Of a DNA stretch of 64,000 nucleotides, positions 32,713-42,956 are shown in pieces; the first letter of the stretch is position 1, and the number at the start of each line of letters is the position of its first letter. The DNA lies in contig JAMPIV010004258.1 of assembly GCA_024509875.1 (NCBI GenBank), forward strand, positions 62,001-126,000. The letters run 5' to 3'. The translations under genes were made by a program, and so were the position numbers. The notes under the pieces were generated by a model. That model was not told the DNA's origin. It saw nothing but the letters and a program-made list of their open reading frames with translations, and ran no database searches. This stretch comes from Oreohelix idahoensis. Lineage: Eukaryota; Mollusca; Gastropoda; Stylommatophora; Oreohelicidae.

Positions 32713-33483
32713 GATTACCGCACCCCCCGGGAAAAAAAAATGAAACATTTTTTAAAAAAATCCAAGTGCCAGAAACACCAGGCTCGTAACGCACGTATGA
32801 TGCGCGGCTATAATGCCTAATATGAGGCTAGCTTGATGCATGGAGCGATAGCTGAGATTATATCTCAGATTCTTAGAGAAAATATGTCCCTAAGTGTACT
32901 CGTATATTCCAGGGAGGTGCCACCAACATACGCCACAGTGATGGCAACATCATAATGTAAGCAAAATTATACTCACATAAATACAAATATGTTATCATAG
33001 TATGAAGTGTAATGAACTACACATTTTAAACCAAAAATACATTATACAAACATGTAATAATATCATGATACAATGCATTACTAATCAATACTAATAAATC
33101 AGCTGTTCCTCGTAGACATGGATATAATCGTTCCAAAGTAGGTAAGAACTTGACATACTTCATGGTTGACATAATGTCCATACTCTTGCAGACGTAACTG
33201 ATGTGCTGCGAAAATATCAATAACACAAATCTTTATGGTATATGCTAAATTTCTTAATACAGTAATCAAAATACAATATATAAATTGTGGCCATGTGAGC
33301 TTTTGGCCCGTATATTGCTAACTAAGCCTTCTTCCGTTATACCAAAATCAGTAACAGAACAAGGCAATTATACAGTACAATGCTATAAATTCCCAAAATG
33401 AGCACATATGTGCTAATATATCCTTATAGTAGAGAACTGTTATAGATCTCGACGTTTAACAGGAAATATATATGACAGAAGAA
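32713..33483. other. 3' non-coding part of element 3
   Basis: About 770 bp between the RNase H stop and the 3' LTR. It has no ORF of note on the minus strand and no env-like gene. Confidence 0.6.
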
Positions 33484-34002
33484 TTAAGTGGAATCATGTG
33501 GGCATCTAGACAGAATGTCTGCCATCACATTATCCGAACCACGGATAGCTCGCACCGTGTAATGAAAGGGTTGAAGAGCTATGGCATATCGAGTGGACCT
33601 CGAGCTCTTCAAGTTTTTGCTCTGAATAGCAGTAAGAGCTTTCTGGTCGGTTTCCACAATGAAATGTGCGCCTAGAAGGAATCTTTGTAACTTGAGAATT
33701 GACCAAACCATAGCCAATAATTCACGGTCTAAAACCGAATAATTCCTTTCTGCAGCATTTAATTTCCTAGAAATATACATCACCGGATGCAGAGTATCCG
33801 AATACTCCTGCATTAGTGCTGCCCCAATCCCAGTGGACGAGGCGTCACTTCGAAGAACAAAAGTCTTCTCAATAGTAGGTAACCTAAGGATAGGTGGAGA
33901 TGAAAATAGAGTTTTAATCTGGTCCAATGAGGATTGGCATTCTTGAGACCAGCGGATCAGATTAGGCGATCCTTTCTTCAATAAAGTAGAAAGAGGTGCC
34001 AT
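33484..34002 (-). pseudogene. RNase H of element 3
   Basis: 172 codons after an in-frame stop. It continues the RT ORF (LLGLIQFY, stop TGA at about 34031-34033, then RFIPNLSSIM…). RNase H catalytic residues are visible: D in FVLRSDASSTGIGAALMQ, E in YSVLDRELLAMVW and D in VETDQKALT. It ends with the family terminal block RGSDNVMADILSR. A single CGA-to-TGA type change explains the stop. No integrase follows, in contrast with standard gypsy elements. Confidence 0.88.
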
Positions 34003-34029
34003 AATGGAGGACAGATTCGGAATGAATCG

Positions 34030-35865
34030 TCAGTAAAATTGTATCAAACCTAAGAGACTACGCACTTGTTTTTTCGTCTTAGGGACAGAAATGTTTAATA
34101 TTCTTGAAACATTGTGGTCCTCTGTCTTTAAAAGACCATGACCCAGGAAAGAAATCTCGCTAAATCCTATAAAGGCTTTAGAGGGTTTTGCAGTTAAATT
34201 ATACTCGCGAAGAGTAGACAGCAATTCGTATAAACCCAGATAGTGATCTTCCCAGGAATCACTGAACAGACAGATATCGTCTAAGTATGCTATGACATCT
34301 GTACGATATGAGAGAATTCGACGCATCATGCGTACGAATGTAGCAGGGGCGTTCATAAGGCCGAAAGGCATGAAATTCCATTGAAATAAACCCCTAGGTG
34401 TAGAAAAAGCAGTAAGAGGTTTGGCTCGTTCAGTTAAAGGAACTTGCCAATAACCTTTTGACAAGTCAAGTTTGGTAAAGAATCTAGAATTAGAAAGTTT
34501 GTTTAGTAGCTCTTCTAGCGAAGGCATAGGTTCAGCATCAAACTTCGTAACTTGGTTCAATTTGCGATAATCAACGCAAAGGCGAATGTTATTGTCTTTC
34601 TTTCGAACAATAACCATGGACGAAGAGTATGCTGAAGTGGATGGTTCGATTATTTCCAATCGTATCATCTCATCCAATTCTTTCTCGACTTGTGACTGAA
34701 AATGGATAGGTATAGGATAGGGTCTGACTCTGATAGGATTATGGTCAGTAAGTACTATGTCATGTTCAATGACATGTGTGTGTCCCGGAATGTCGGTAAG
34801 GACATCCTGAAATGTTTGTAACATCGAAGAGACTTGTCGATGTTCATCAGCGGAAAGATTAGGAGAAACGGTAACGTTTTTCCAAGATTCCGTAGAATGA
34901 AGTGGGATCACAGGAAGAGGGAGATTGACATCAGAAAAAGTAGTTTCCTCATCCTGTATAACTGACAGGGATGAGTAATGACCATGAGGTACTGGAGAAT
35001 CGTCCGTCGCCTGGAAAATAGGCTGCAAATAGTCAGGTCGTTCATGAAATTCCGAGAGCATATTTATGTGGAAAGTTTTATGCTTTCCATCAATATTGAC
35101 AACATAGTCGACATCTAAAATTTTAGAGACTATTGCATACGGACCTTTCCATGCAATAAGAAGTCTGTTCTCCCTTGAAGGAAGTAGGACGAATGCTTTG
35201 TCACCTGGACAAAGTTGTCGTAGACATCTGTTCTTATTGGCAAATAGCCTTGCCTTTTCTTTAGCAAATTCGGATGAAGAAGTTGCTAATTTGCATGCCT
35301 CGATGATCTTTTGCCTAAGAGCAATGACATACTCATAAGAAGATTGAGTGTCATCGCTAATATTATCGGCAGTGATAAGATCGTGGAGTAAAGACATAGG
35401 GCCGCGCGGTCGCGCGCCAAAGACAAGTTCAAAAGGAGAAAACCCTGTGTGTTCATTGGGGACCTCTCTATAAGCAAAGAGAGCCGCGGGTAAAACCCTG
35501 TCCCAATCCTGAGGATGATCCTCAGTTATCTTCCCAAGTAAAGTCTTGAGTGTTCTATTCAAACGCTCAACTAACCCATTAGACATTGGGTGATAGATAC
35601 TGCTGAGAGACCTTTTAATATGTAAGATAGACATTACCTGTGACATAGTGTCAGATATAAGTTTAAAGCCATGGTCTGACAATATTTCTCTGGGGAATCC
35701 CAAGCGAGAAAATATCAGCCAAAGAGCGTCTGCGATATCAGCAGTGGAGATGCTCTTAAGAGGTATAGCCTCTGGCCAACGTGTGCACATATCGACAAAT
35801 GTAAGGATAAATTGATGTCCTCTGGCCGACTTGATCCTAAAAGGACCGATAATATCTATTGCCAT
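34030..35865 (-). CDS. Integrase core followed by RT (element 3)
   Basis: 611 open codons in which integrase directly precedes reverse transcriptase. Integrase: D in MAIDIIGPFR, D in REILSDHGFKL (the usual DNG is DHG here), E in SNGLVERLNRTL, AALFAYREVPNEHTG, and a GPY-like module (WKGPYAIVSKIL) at about residue 235. After a linker with TFQDVLTDIPGHTHV comes RT: LDEMIRLEIIEPSTSAYSSS, IRLCVDYRKLNQVT, FFTKLDLSKGYWQVPL, NFMPFGLMNAPATF, catalytic VIAYLDDICLF, and FLGHGL. The start at 35865 is only the first ATG after a frameshift; the true frame enters from upstream. This ORF alone demonstrates the integrase-RT order. Confidence 0.92.
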   Translation of the reverse strand: MAIDIIGPFRIKSARGHQFILTFVDMCTRWPEAIPLKSISTADIADALWLIFSRLGFPREILSDHGFKLISDTMSQVMSILHIKRSLSSIYHPMSNGLVERLNRTLKTLLGKITEDHPQDWDRVLPAALFAYREVPNEHTGFSPFELVFGARPRGPMSLLHDLITADNISDDTQSSYEYVIALRQKIIEACKLATSSSEFAKEKARLFANKNRCLRQLCPGDKAFVLLPSRENRLLIAWKGPYAIVSKILDVDYVVNIDGKHKTFHINMLSEFHERPDYLQPIFQATDDSPVPHGHYSSLSVIQDEETTFSDVNLPLPVIPLHSTESWKNVTVSPNLSADEHRQVSSMLQTFQDVLTDIPGHTHVIEHDIVLTDHNPIRVRPYPIPIHFQSQVEKELDEMIRLEIIEPSTSAYSSSMVIVRKKDNNIRLCVDYRKLNQVTKFDAEPMPSLEELLNKLSNSRFFTKLDLSKGYWQVPLTERAKPLTAFSTPRGLFQWNFMPFGLMNAPATFVRMMRRILSYRTDVIAYLDDICLFSDSWEDHYLGLYELLSTLREYNLTAKPSKAFIGFSEISFLGHGLLKTEDHNVSRILNISVPKTKKQVRSLLGLIQFY

Positions 35866-36158
35866 TTTCTGAAACGGCCGAATAGAATGTCAGCAGCCTG
35901 GATAGGCGCAGCATGTCGTGGTCCTTTAGATTTGACCTCCTGACATACTTTGCAAATACGTATGTCCTTGCTCACAAATGGCCAGAAGAAAGCAGCAAGA
36001 ACCCTCGACTTTGTACGGGAAAAACCCATATGTCCAGCACATTGTGAGTCATGAGCATGTTGCAATATTTGCAATCTCATACTCTTAGGCACAAGAATTT
36101 GAGAATGTGTAGATGTAGTCGAGTCTTGTACCATACGCACAAGTACGCCGTTCTTCAT
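35856..36158 (-). pseudogene. H2C2 zinc finger of element 3 integrase
   Basis: Contains ILVPKSMRLQILQHAHDSQC, AGHMGFSRTKSRVLAAFFWP and CKVCQEVKSKGP. This is the HHCC domain that precedes integrase cores (H…H…C-X2-C). It is out of frame with both neighbours: shifts lie near 36155 and 35880. Confidence 0.85.
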
Positions 36159-37107
36159 AGAAATCCAAGACTTTCTATTTGTATTTTGATTCGGATCACC
36201 TTTTTTTTGGCTAGAATGAAGAATTTTTGTAAAGAAGGATCTTCTTCTTGCAATTTTATAAAAGAGTCACGTGAAATAATCAAGTGACTATTTTGGCTAT
36301 TCACTTCATTATTATCAGTTAATGAAGTTTGAGGTGTTTCCAGAGCTTGTGCTCTTGTTACCACTGCATTGGTAGCTTGTATATTTTGTTCCTCCCAAAC
36401 AGCAATCTGCTGTGGGGTACATTCCCTAACTCCGTGAATACGACCGATAATAAGGTCCGCTATAGGGTTAGGTAGAAGACACGCGTGGACATCTCCCGTA
36501 AAGAAGGGAGTAGCAATATGTATTATGGCAGTAGGATACTTTTCCAAAGTGCCACCAAATGTGACACATTTGATCACCTTTCCTGTTGCACAGGATGGAT
36601 CTACAAGAGATTGTCTAACACCAATAGTAGTACATACAGAATCAAAAAGGACTGAGACTGGATTACTATTTACAAGACCCTTATGTAGGATAAGAGAACC
36701 TCTCCCGTCATGCGCAACTGCAGCAGGAAGAGCGGGAAGAGGGTGACCACAGCTCAAAGTAGTTACGGTAGTCGGTTCGAACAAAGTACTGCATTGGGGA
36801 CATTTAGTTGCCCTACTAAAGTCAAAGGCAGAACATGTGATAGCACTAGAGTTTTTATCATCATCACCTTGTTTACATGCTCCCTGAGACTCTTGCTGTA
36901 CAGAGTTTGCCTGTTGATATCTCTTTCTTTTATGTTGCGATCTACCGCGACCATTATTGCCTCTGCAATTATCATTAAACTCTCTACTGTAATTGTTATC
37001 CCGGTTTGAATTCCAGTTTCCATAACTGTCATTACCATTTCTATACTGTTGAGGACCTCTATTATATTGGTTTTGAGGTCTCCGCGAAAAATAGTTCCTC
37101 TATACTG
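36155..37107 (-). pseudogene. Protease region of element 3
   Basis: The frame is open from about 37107, earlier than the first ATG at 36784. The beginning is rich in Asn, Arg, Gln and Gly, followed by KCPQCSTLFEPTTVTTLSCG, a Cys-rich motif. The retropepsin-like part has VSVLFDSVCTTIGVRQSL where the catalytic triplet would be Asp-Ser-Gly; here it reads DSV. The NPIADLIIGRIHG flap-side block follows about 80 residues later. The glycine-to-valine change would probably impair a protease, though alignment is needed. The end overlaps the zinc-finger frame by 4 bases after a frameshift. Confidence 0.75.
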
Positions 37108-38282
37108 ACTACCTTTGCGAAAATGTCTAAAATTATTGGGAGTAGTATACCGTGGAGTATCAGCTTGTCTCCAGTTCTGGAAGAATCACCCTGAAATTTA
37201 TTGCTATGATTCTGAGCATAATTACGGTTACTCTTCTTATTAAAATTTTGTTGGCTACCCTGAAATTTACGCATGAAATTTGGGCCATAAGGTGCTGCCG
37301 AAGCAACTGGCAGACCTTCTTTTACTTTAGAGTTGCTAATGGTTACGTGAGGATGCGCAGTGACATACTGGCAACAGTATTCTTCCATTTCTTTTATGTT
37401 TTTAGGCTTACGCTCATGAAGAAAAGCAAGAAAAGATTCATTGACAGAAGACATAACCTTGTCTCTAAGTAGTAAGTCCATAAGTGCTTCATATGTATGT
37501 TCTGTCTTAGACAGCTCAACCCAACGTGTAAAAGTAAGACGTATCTTTGAAATGAATTCAGAGAATTCCACTCCAGTTTCTGGCAACATATTTTTAAACT
37601 GAAGACGATAGCCGTCTTTGTTAAGTTGGTATTTCTTTAACAAGACCGCCCTGACAACCTCATAATTGTTCTTGTCAGGCTCATCTACCATGCTTAACAT
37701 ACTCAAAGCATCACCTCTAAGTATATTGGACAACTGATAAACATACAGTGATTTATCTATGTTATGTGTTTTACATGAACGTTCAAATCTATCCAGATAA
37801 AACGTTATATCGTCACTGGAAGCATTGAATGCTGGTAGTTTAATCTTAAAAGTACTAGCTTTATCAGAAGATGACCCCTTATTTGGATCATTAGCATTAC
37901 CCATGTTCATCAACTTTAACTTCTCTAACTCCAAAGCTAAGAAATTTTCTTCATGCTCCATTTTTGCTTTTCTCTCCTCAGCCTCAGCTTGTAACTTTCT
38001 TTCTTCAGCCTCTCTTTGTAACTTTCTCTCTTCATCATCTCTTTTCTGTTTTTCCATTTCCATCTGGAATTTTCTTTCATCTGCCAGCATCTGCAGTCTC
38101 AGATTCTCAGCATCTATCTTCTTTTGCTCAGCTTCTCTGTCTAATCTTTTATTTTCCTCTTTTTGTCTTTTCTCCTCAGACTTCAGTGCTTTAGTCCATT
38201 GAGTATTTGCATACTCTTCTAATATATCACCAGTCTTACCAAGGGTTTTCCCTTGCTCAATAAAGTACTCAAGTGTAGACAT
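37062..38282 (-). CDS. Gag of element 3
   Basis: 406 codons open. Residues about 25-135 form a highly charged coiled coil of EERKLQAEAEERKAKMEHE type. The capsid-like domain follows: FKIKLPAFNASSDDITFYLD, RFERSCKTHNIDKSLYVYQL, LKKYQLNKDGYRLQFKNML, GVEFSEFISKIRLTFTRWVE and LLLRDKVMSSVNESFLAFLH. Coiled coil plus this capsid type also define the Gag of element 2, so the two elements share ancestry. The last 30 or so codons after SSRTGDKL are probably off-frame; pol proceeds in another frame. Start at 38282 is the first ATG with the coiled coil in frame. Confidence 0.88.
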   Translation of the reverse strand: MSTLEYFIEQGKTLGKTGDILEEYANTQWTKALKSEEKRQKEENKRLDREAEQKKIDAENLRLQMLADERKFQMEMEKQKRDDEERKLQREAEERKLQAEAEERKAKMEHEENFLALELEKLKLMNMGNANDPNKGSSSDKASTFKIKLPAFNASSDDITFYLDRFERSCKTHNIDKSLYVYQLSNILRGDALSMLSMVDEPDKNNYEVVRAVLLKKYQLNKDGYRLQFKNMLPETGVEFSEFISKIRLTFTRWVELSKTEHTYEALMDLLLRDKVMSSVNESFLAFLHERKPKNIKEMEEYCCQYVTAHPHVTISNSKVKEGLPVASAAPYGPNFMRKFQGSQQNFNKKSNRNYAQNHSNKFQGDSSRTGDKLILHGILLPIILDIFAKVVSIEELFFAETSKPI

Positions 38283-39700
38283 GATGTCTAATATTATGAG
38301 TCCAAAACCTGAAATAATTAATTATCTTATTTCAACCTTAATAGTAACAAGACTTAAATGAAGTACTTGTATAATCACAATGTTTACCCCAATCTCTGTG
38401 GGAAACAAGTCTTTGATAAAGAACTTGTATTATCAAATGTATAATAATACCACCAGTCACTTCTTAATCATAAGGGCACTACACATCTAATAGTGCATAA
38501 CCACATATCCATCAGTTATTTATCATAACTGCACTACACAGTCAATAGTGCATAAGCAAATCCACCAGTTAGTTATGATAAGTGCACTACACAGCTAATA
38601 GTGCATAAGCAAATATTTAACAATAGTGAATGCTAACTAATAACTATGTAAACAATAACAAAGATCCAAGACAATGTAAACAATAACAAAGATCAAAGAC
38701 AATGTAAACAATGACAAAGATCAAAGACAATACGAAAACATTCGCAAAAGTCAACTAAATAAACAGCGAAAACTAAAAGAAAATATCACAAAGAATGTGA
38801 TGACAAATGCAAAAAATGTAAACAAACAAATGACGTCACAGTGTATAAACAAAAATGGTGTAAAGAACTGAATAATAGAAAAGAGGAGACCTACAAATAC
38901 AAACAAATGAAATCAGAACTAAAGAACAGAAAGAAAAATAAAATATTACAAAAAACGACGAAAATAAAGCACAACTCGTCACAACTAAACAAATATAGCA
39001 ACAGTTGTTGCTAGCAGATTTTCAATCAAGAAAATTTCTCCTGTAGAACACTAACATAAGACCTCTATTACGTGGTATCTCTTATATTAGTCTCACACCC
39101 AACCTCCCGCTGAAATATAAACATATAAATATACAAATAACATATAACATGTAAACATATAACATGTAACAAAAAGTGTGTGAAAATATAGAAGGCTCAG
39201 TTAGGATATAAGGGCACAGTTCACAAACAAAACAGGCCACTTAACTTATATATGTCCAAACGTCAGCACGGTGCAGAACAGGTTGTGATCAGCATTCTAA
39301 GGATAAATGATCCAACGTTGATCGACATCTGTTCCCATAAACAGCCATGATGCAGGAAATGAGCTTCTGATACAGGATGTGGAGTTTCGGAACTTGTCCT
39401 TCTTACAATGATCGGTACTCGAACTTCGAACTACAGCAAACTTGATTCCATCGGCACTTGACCATCTGAATGCGGCAAAACTGATTCAATCGGCACTTGA
39501 CCATCTGAATGCGGCAACGCCGGGTAGTTTCAAAATCCATCTAAATGCAGCAATGCCGGATAGTTTCAAAATATTTCATTGAAGATGTAGATTTCTTGAA
39601 GGAAGTGAGTTCACGAAATGACGAACTTGAATGTTGTATGGGTTTGTTGACCCCCTTGAGTGCTGGTACCAGTTGAAACCAGCTATTGGCCACCATAAAA
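38283..39700. other. Long 5' leader of element 3
   Basis: 1.4 kb of AT-rich non-coding sequence between the 5' LTR and gag on the minus strand. It has two sets of short repeats: AGTGCATAA.CA blocks at 38470-38610 and AACAATAACAAAGATC blocks at 38645-38730. At 39460-39560 the block ATCTGAATGCGGCAA is repeated. No ORF. Confidence 0.6.
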
Positions 39701-41225
39701 TGATAAGACCAAAACTGGCCACCATAAAATGATAAGCCACAATCTGGCCACTATGAACGTTTACAGGTATAAGTCCAAGTCGTTGTTAATTTGTAGCCAA
39801 GTAAGTACCACCCCTATAGACACCAGGAATATATATATAGGCTGTGGTGATGGTGTCTTGTCTGGTTTGAAGTAGGTTGCCGTGTGTGTAGGTGTGACGT
39901 AGATTCACAGTTCCACAATACAGGAGTATACAGGTATAAGTCCAAGTCGTTGTTAATTTGTAGCCAAGTAAGTACCACCCCTATAGACACCAGGAATATA
40001 TATATAGGCTGTGGTGATGGTGTCTTGTCTGGTTTGAAGTAGGTTGCTGTGTGTGTAGGTGTGACGTAGATTCACAGTTCCACAATACAGGAGTTATGAC
40101 ATGTATAAGTCATAGAAATGTTATAACTGCTGGTGACGTTTCCATCATTTATTTCGGACGCCACAATGACAGATAATGATACATCCATTTCACAAAAAGT
40201 CATGGACATGACAGTTCATAGTATTCAGCATTAATACAGTTTCTTCATGGATCTGCATACATTCTCTAAGTTGATATAGGTAATCCTAGCTGACGATAGC
40301 CTCAGCTTCATATCATAAATATTCATAAATATCAGTACTCCTCTCTGATGCTGGCAGATCAGATGTACAAAAATAAATCTATTACTGTCCGCACGAGAAT
40401 GGCATTTCAGGAGTACAGGTCAAGCTGACCTTTATAGCATCCCTAAGTCTAACCCTCGACATAGGTGCAATTGCCGGCATAGTGAAGATCCTAGAACATA
40501 GAAATTGTTCTCTGGGCCTAGAGCGACCCGTATATATATAGATCTCAGGTATGAAGATACCTGGGGTGTAATTCCTAGTAGAAGAACCTCTCCTTTCTGT
40601 AGCACACAAGCGAGCAGAGAACGACAAAATGTCAAACATCTAGGTAGATCACAGAGTTCAATAAAGGAGGGTATTACCTTGCTTCAGAATCAACACCACA
40701 AAACATACGCCTCCAGGCGTTTTCGAATCATATAGGGAAAGCCTCGTTAGTTAACTAACTCACAGGAGGACTACAGAATTCCCTATCAAAAATCACAGAC
40801 GCAGCATGGCATCCTCTCTGCTCAGTACATCTCCTCGACTCTCTGGGCGGAAGACTATTCTAACTCTCTTAAAGTTCAGACATGCGCAGAACGCATACGC
40901 CTGAGTAACACTCAAAACGAGACGATGAAGGAAACATTCCAACAAAGCTATGTTCAAAAATCACGCCTCATATGGACAGGGAATAAAACATCAACTCTGG
41001 TTTCAATCATTCCAAGAAACAGTTGACCGATGCTACCATATAAGGAGAATGGCCTGACATTGATCGAAAAAATGGACCGGCGAGTCAGGACACAAGAGAA
41101 GGTAACCACCATTGAAAATGTAATCACAGTCAAACAAGGATTATCTACCTTTGATCAAAAAATTTAAAGTGTACAATTCATACAGATTAATTACACACAG
41201 TCTTAGAAAAATTCTGTGCGTAACA
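39701..41225 (-). repeat. 5' LTR of element 3
   Basis: 1,525 bp, matching 31342-32712. Its extra length comes from a tandem duplication of about 170 bp (39756-39930 and 39930-40100, each containing TAAGTCCAAGTCGTTG and ending at CAATACAGGAG). The junction with the leader repeats CCATAAAATGATAAG twice, which blurs the exact LTR boundary by about 40 bp. Confidence 0.82.
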
Positions 41226-41690
41226 GCCCTACATAACTAGAAAAAAAAAAGTTTGTTTGCATTGAGTAGGCCTACTTTATGCCAGCACTCGAGATTCACT
41301 GCTTTATTTTTTAATAAAGATGCAATCTTTTATCACTGGTCTAGGCTACCAACTCTTAAATAATAATTTTGTAAATTGTTGGTGGTACGTTTTTTCTTCC
41401 TAGATTTGATATCTTGCCCTTCAATAGCCTATATTTCCGATAAATTGTCATAATATTCTGTGTAGGCCCTACATAACTAGAAAAAAAAGTCTGTTTGCGT
41501 TGAGTAGGCCTACTATATGCCGGCGCTCGAGATTCGCTGCTTTATTTTTTAATAAAGTGGCAATCTGTTATCACTGGTCTAGGCTACCAACTCTTAAATA
41601 ATAATTTTGTAAATTTTTGGTGGTACGTTTTTTCTTCCTAGATTTGATATTCTGTTCATAGTTTTGTTTATTTTGTTGTTGTTGTTGTTG
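41226..41690. repeat. 240-bp tandem duplication in the hAT remnant
   Basis: 41226-41465 and 41466-41690 are near-identical. Both begin GCCCTACATAACTAG and contain TTTATTTTTTAATAAAG and TAGGCTACCAACTC. A third partial copy lies left of element 3 (about 31290-31341), which shows that LTR element 3 inserted into this tandem array. Confidence 0.88.
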
Positions 41691-41776
41691 CTGTTAGCCG
41701 TTTGCTTTGTACGTTGTATTTTTTAATCATTCTCTTCGTCTACAAAGATTATTAGTTGAAATATTTCATCCACTGA

Positions 41777-42018
41777 ATGATGGCTGAGCCTAATTCAAAG
41801 AAACAAAAGCTGACTGCGAAAGATCATTTTCAATGATGAAAAAAATCCACACAGACTGCAGGAGGTCCATGAATGCGGACACACTCACTTCTATTTTACA
41901 GTGTAAGATTAACATTGATACATGCTGTGCAGACTTTAAGCCCACAAATGCAATTCTGCAAAGTGCTAAAAGTGCATGTGTTGATTATAATACAAAACAC
42001 TGTACATCGAAAGAATAG
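41777..42018 (+). pseudogene. hAT transposase termini, internally deleted
   Basis: A short N-terminal peptide (MMAEPNSKKQKLTAKDHF) is joined almost directly, in a shifted frame, to MMKKIHTDCRRSMNADTLTS and on to NIDTCCADFKPTNAILQSAK. The latter resembles the end of hAT-family transposases (F..VKK…R..L…TL..LL..K.N). The whole catalytic centre between them is missing. This supports an internally deleted non-autonomous transposon. Confidence 0.55.
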
Positions 42019-42489
42019 TGTACCTCATGATCACTAAGTTTTTTATATGTAAAGAACAGCATGAGACTATTAGCATGTTTTATATCACAATAATTCAAAT
42101 GCTAATAGATTTGTATATGTAATTTCTCATTTTAAAACTGTATTGCGTATAATTTTTTAATATAATTTTTGCGTAAGGATTTTTGGGTGTTTGTAAGGAT
42201 TTTTTTAATCCGGTGTACAGATTTTTGTCTCAGGAGGTTGACAGGTATGATGTTAAACTGGATATGCTATCATGTTTAGCTAGGAGCCTTATAGTTGTAT
42301 GCTAATAATATATGGTGGGGCTATTCAGTTAATATTTCCAGTGGGCCACTTACAGGCTGCTGGCCATTCTAATGAATTTTGAAGAGATGTGACAGGCCAG
42401 TGGATTGTGTAAGTATGTGTAGTGAATTAAAATTATTAAGTGTATTTCCGTGTGCAGGCCAATCAGCCCTATTCCCTGTGTATTCCCCA

Positions 42490-42715
42490 GGGATTTCTGA
42501 TGAGTCAAATAAAGAACAGGACTATTGCTCCCCCTGGCATGTCACACAGGGCAACTAAAATGAGGTAATGCATGCGGCTGGCAACCTCATAAGGTAAAAC
42601 AAATTGCTACTGAAGCAACCAGTTGCAAGAGCATGTGAATAGTTTGTGCATGGTTCCTGAGAGGGAGTCAGCTACAGTGGGGGCTTCATGCTCCATACTG
42701 ATCAGAAAGGACAAT
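42490..42715 (+). repeat. DR repeat, plus orientation
   Basis: Near-full copy with GGCTGGCAACCTCATAAGG and GTGGGGGCTTCATGCTCCATA; followed by three copies of ACAGCACTATCATGTAC at about 42730-42780. Confidence 0.78.
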
Positions 42716-42956
42716 GATGATAATGAATCAGCACTATCATGTACACAGCACTATCATGTACACAGCACTATCATGTACATAGGATATGGGCTCACATCTT
42801 GAGCCATTAACTGAATACCCTTGACATGGCATTTTGCCTTGTAATGTTATCTGAAGACAGCGTAAGGTTATTTTGAAAATATTGTAAGGCTTACTAGCAT
42901 TGTCATGTTTTACTAATAATGTTGAATTTTTGTTACAAGGCTTATTATAATATCAT

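Larger units (their letters stand above)
31342..41225 (-). mobile_element. LTR element 3, Gmr1-like gypsy (integrase before RT)
   Basis: A 9.9-kb element on the minus strand. LTRs at 31342-32712 and 39701-41225 begin TG and end CA (plus-strand reading). The 5-bp target duplication GCCCT is at 31337-31341 and 41226-41230. From right to left: gag, protease, H2C2 zinc finger, integrase, RT, RNase H. This is the same integrase-first order as element 2. Gene divergence from element 2 is substantial, so these are two families of the same branch. Frameshifts near 37100, 36160 and 35880 and a stop at about 34030 disable it. Confidence 0.92.
30759..42249 (+). mobile_element. hAT-type DNA transposon remnant hosting LTR element 3
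   Basis: The ends are inverted: CATACCTGTCAACCT at 30759-30773 and its reverse complement at 42235-42249. Further T-rich subterminal sequence containing GTACAGATTTTTG appears near both ends. Near the right end is a short reading frame resembling the C-terminal dimerisation region of hAT transposases. Removing the 9.9-kb LTR insertion leaves about 1.6 kb, far too little for a full transposase, so this is an internally deleted derivative. I could not find a convincing 8-bp target duplication. Class assignment rests on the C-terminal fragment. Confidence 0.6.

Noticed and set aside
32713..33483. Possible env gene after RNase H in element 3
   Set aside because: No ORF of useful length, signal peptide or transmembrane pattern on the coding strand.
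37825..38202. 125-codon plus-strand Ser/Phe-rich ORF
   Set aside because: Antisense shadow of the coiled-coil part of Gag in element 3.
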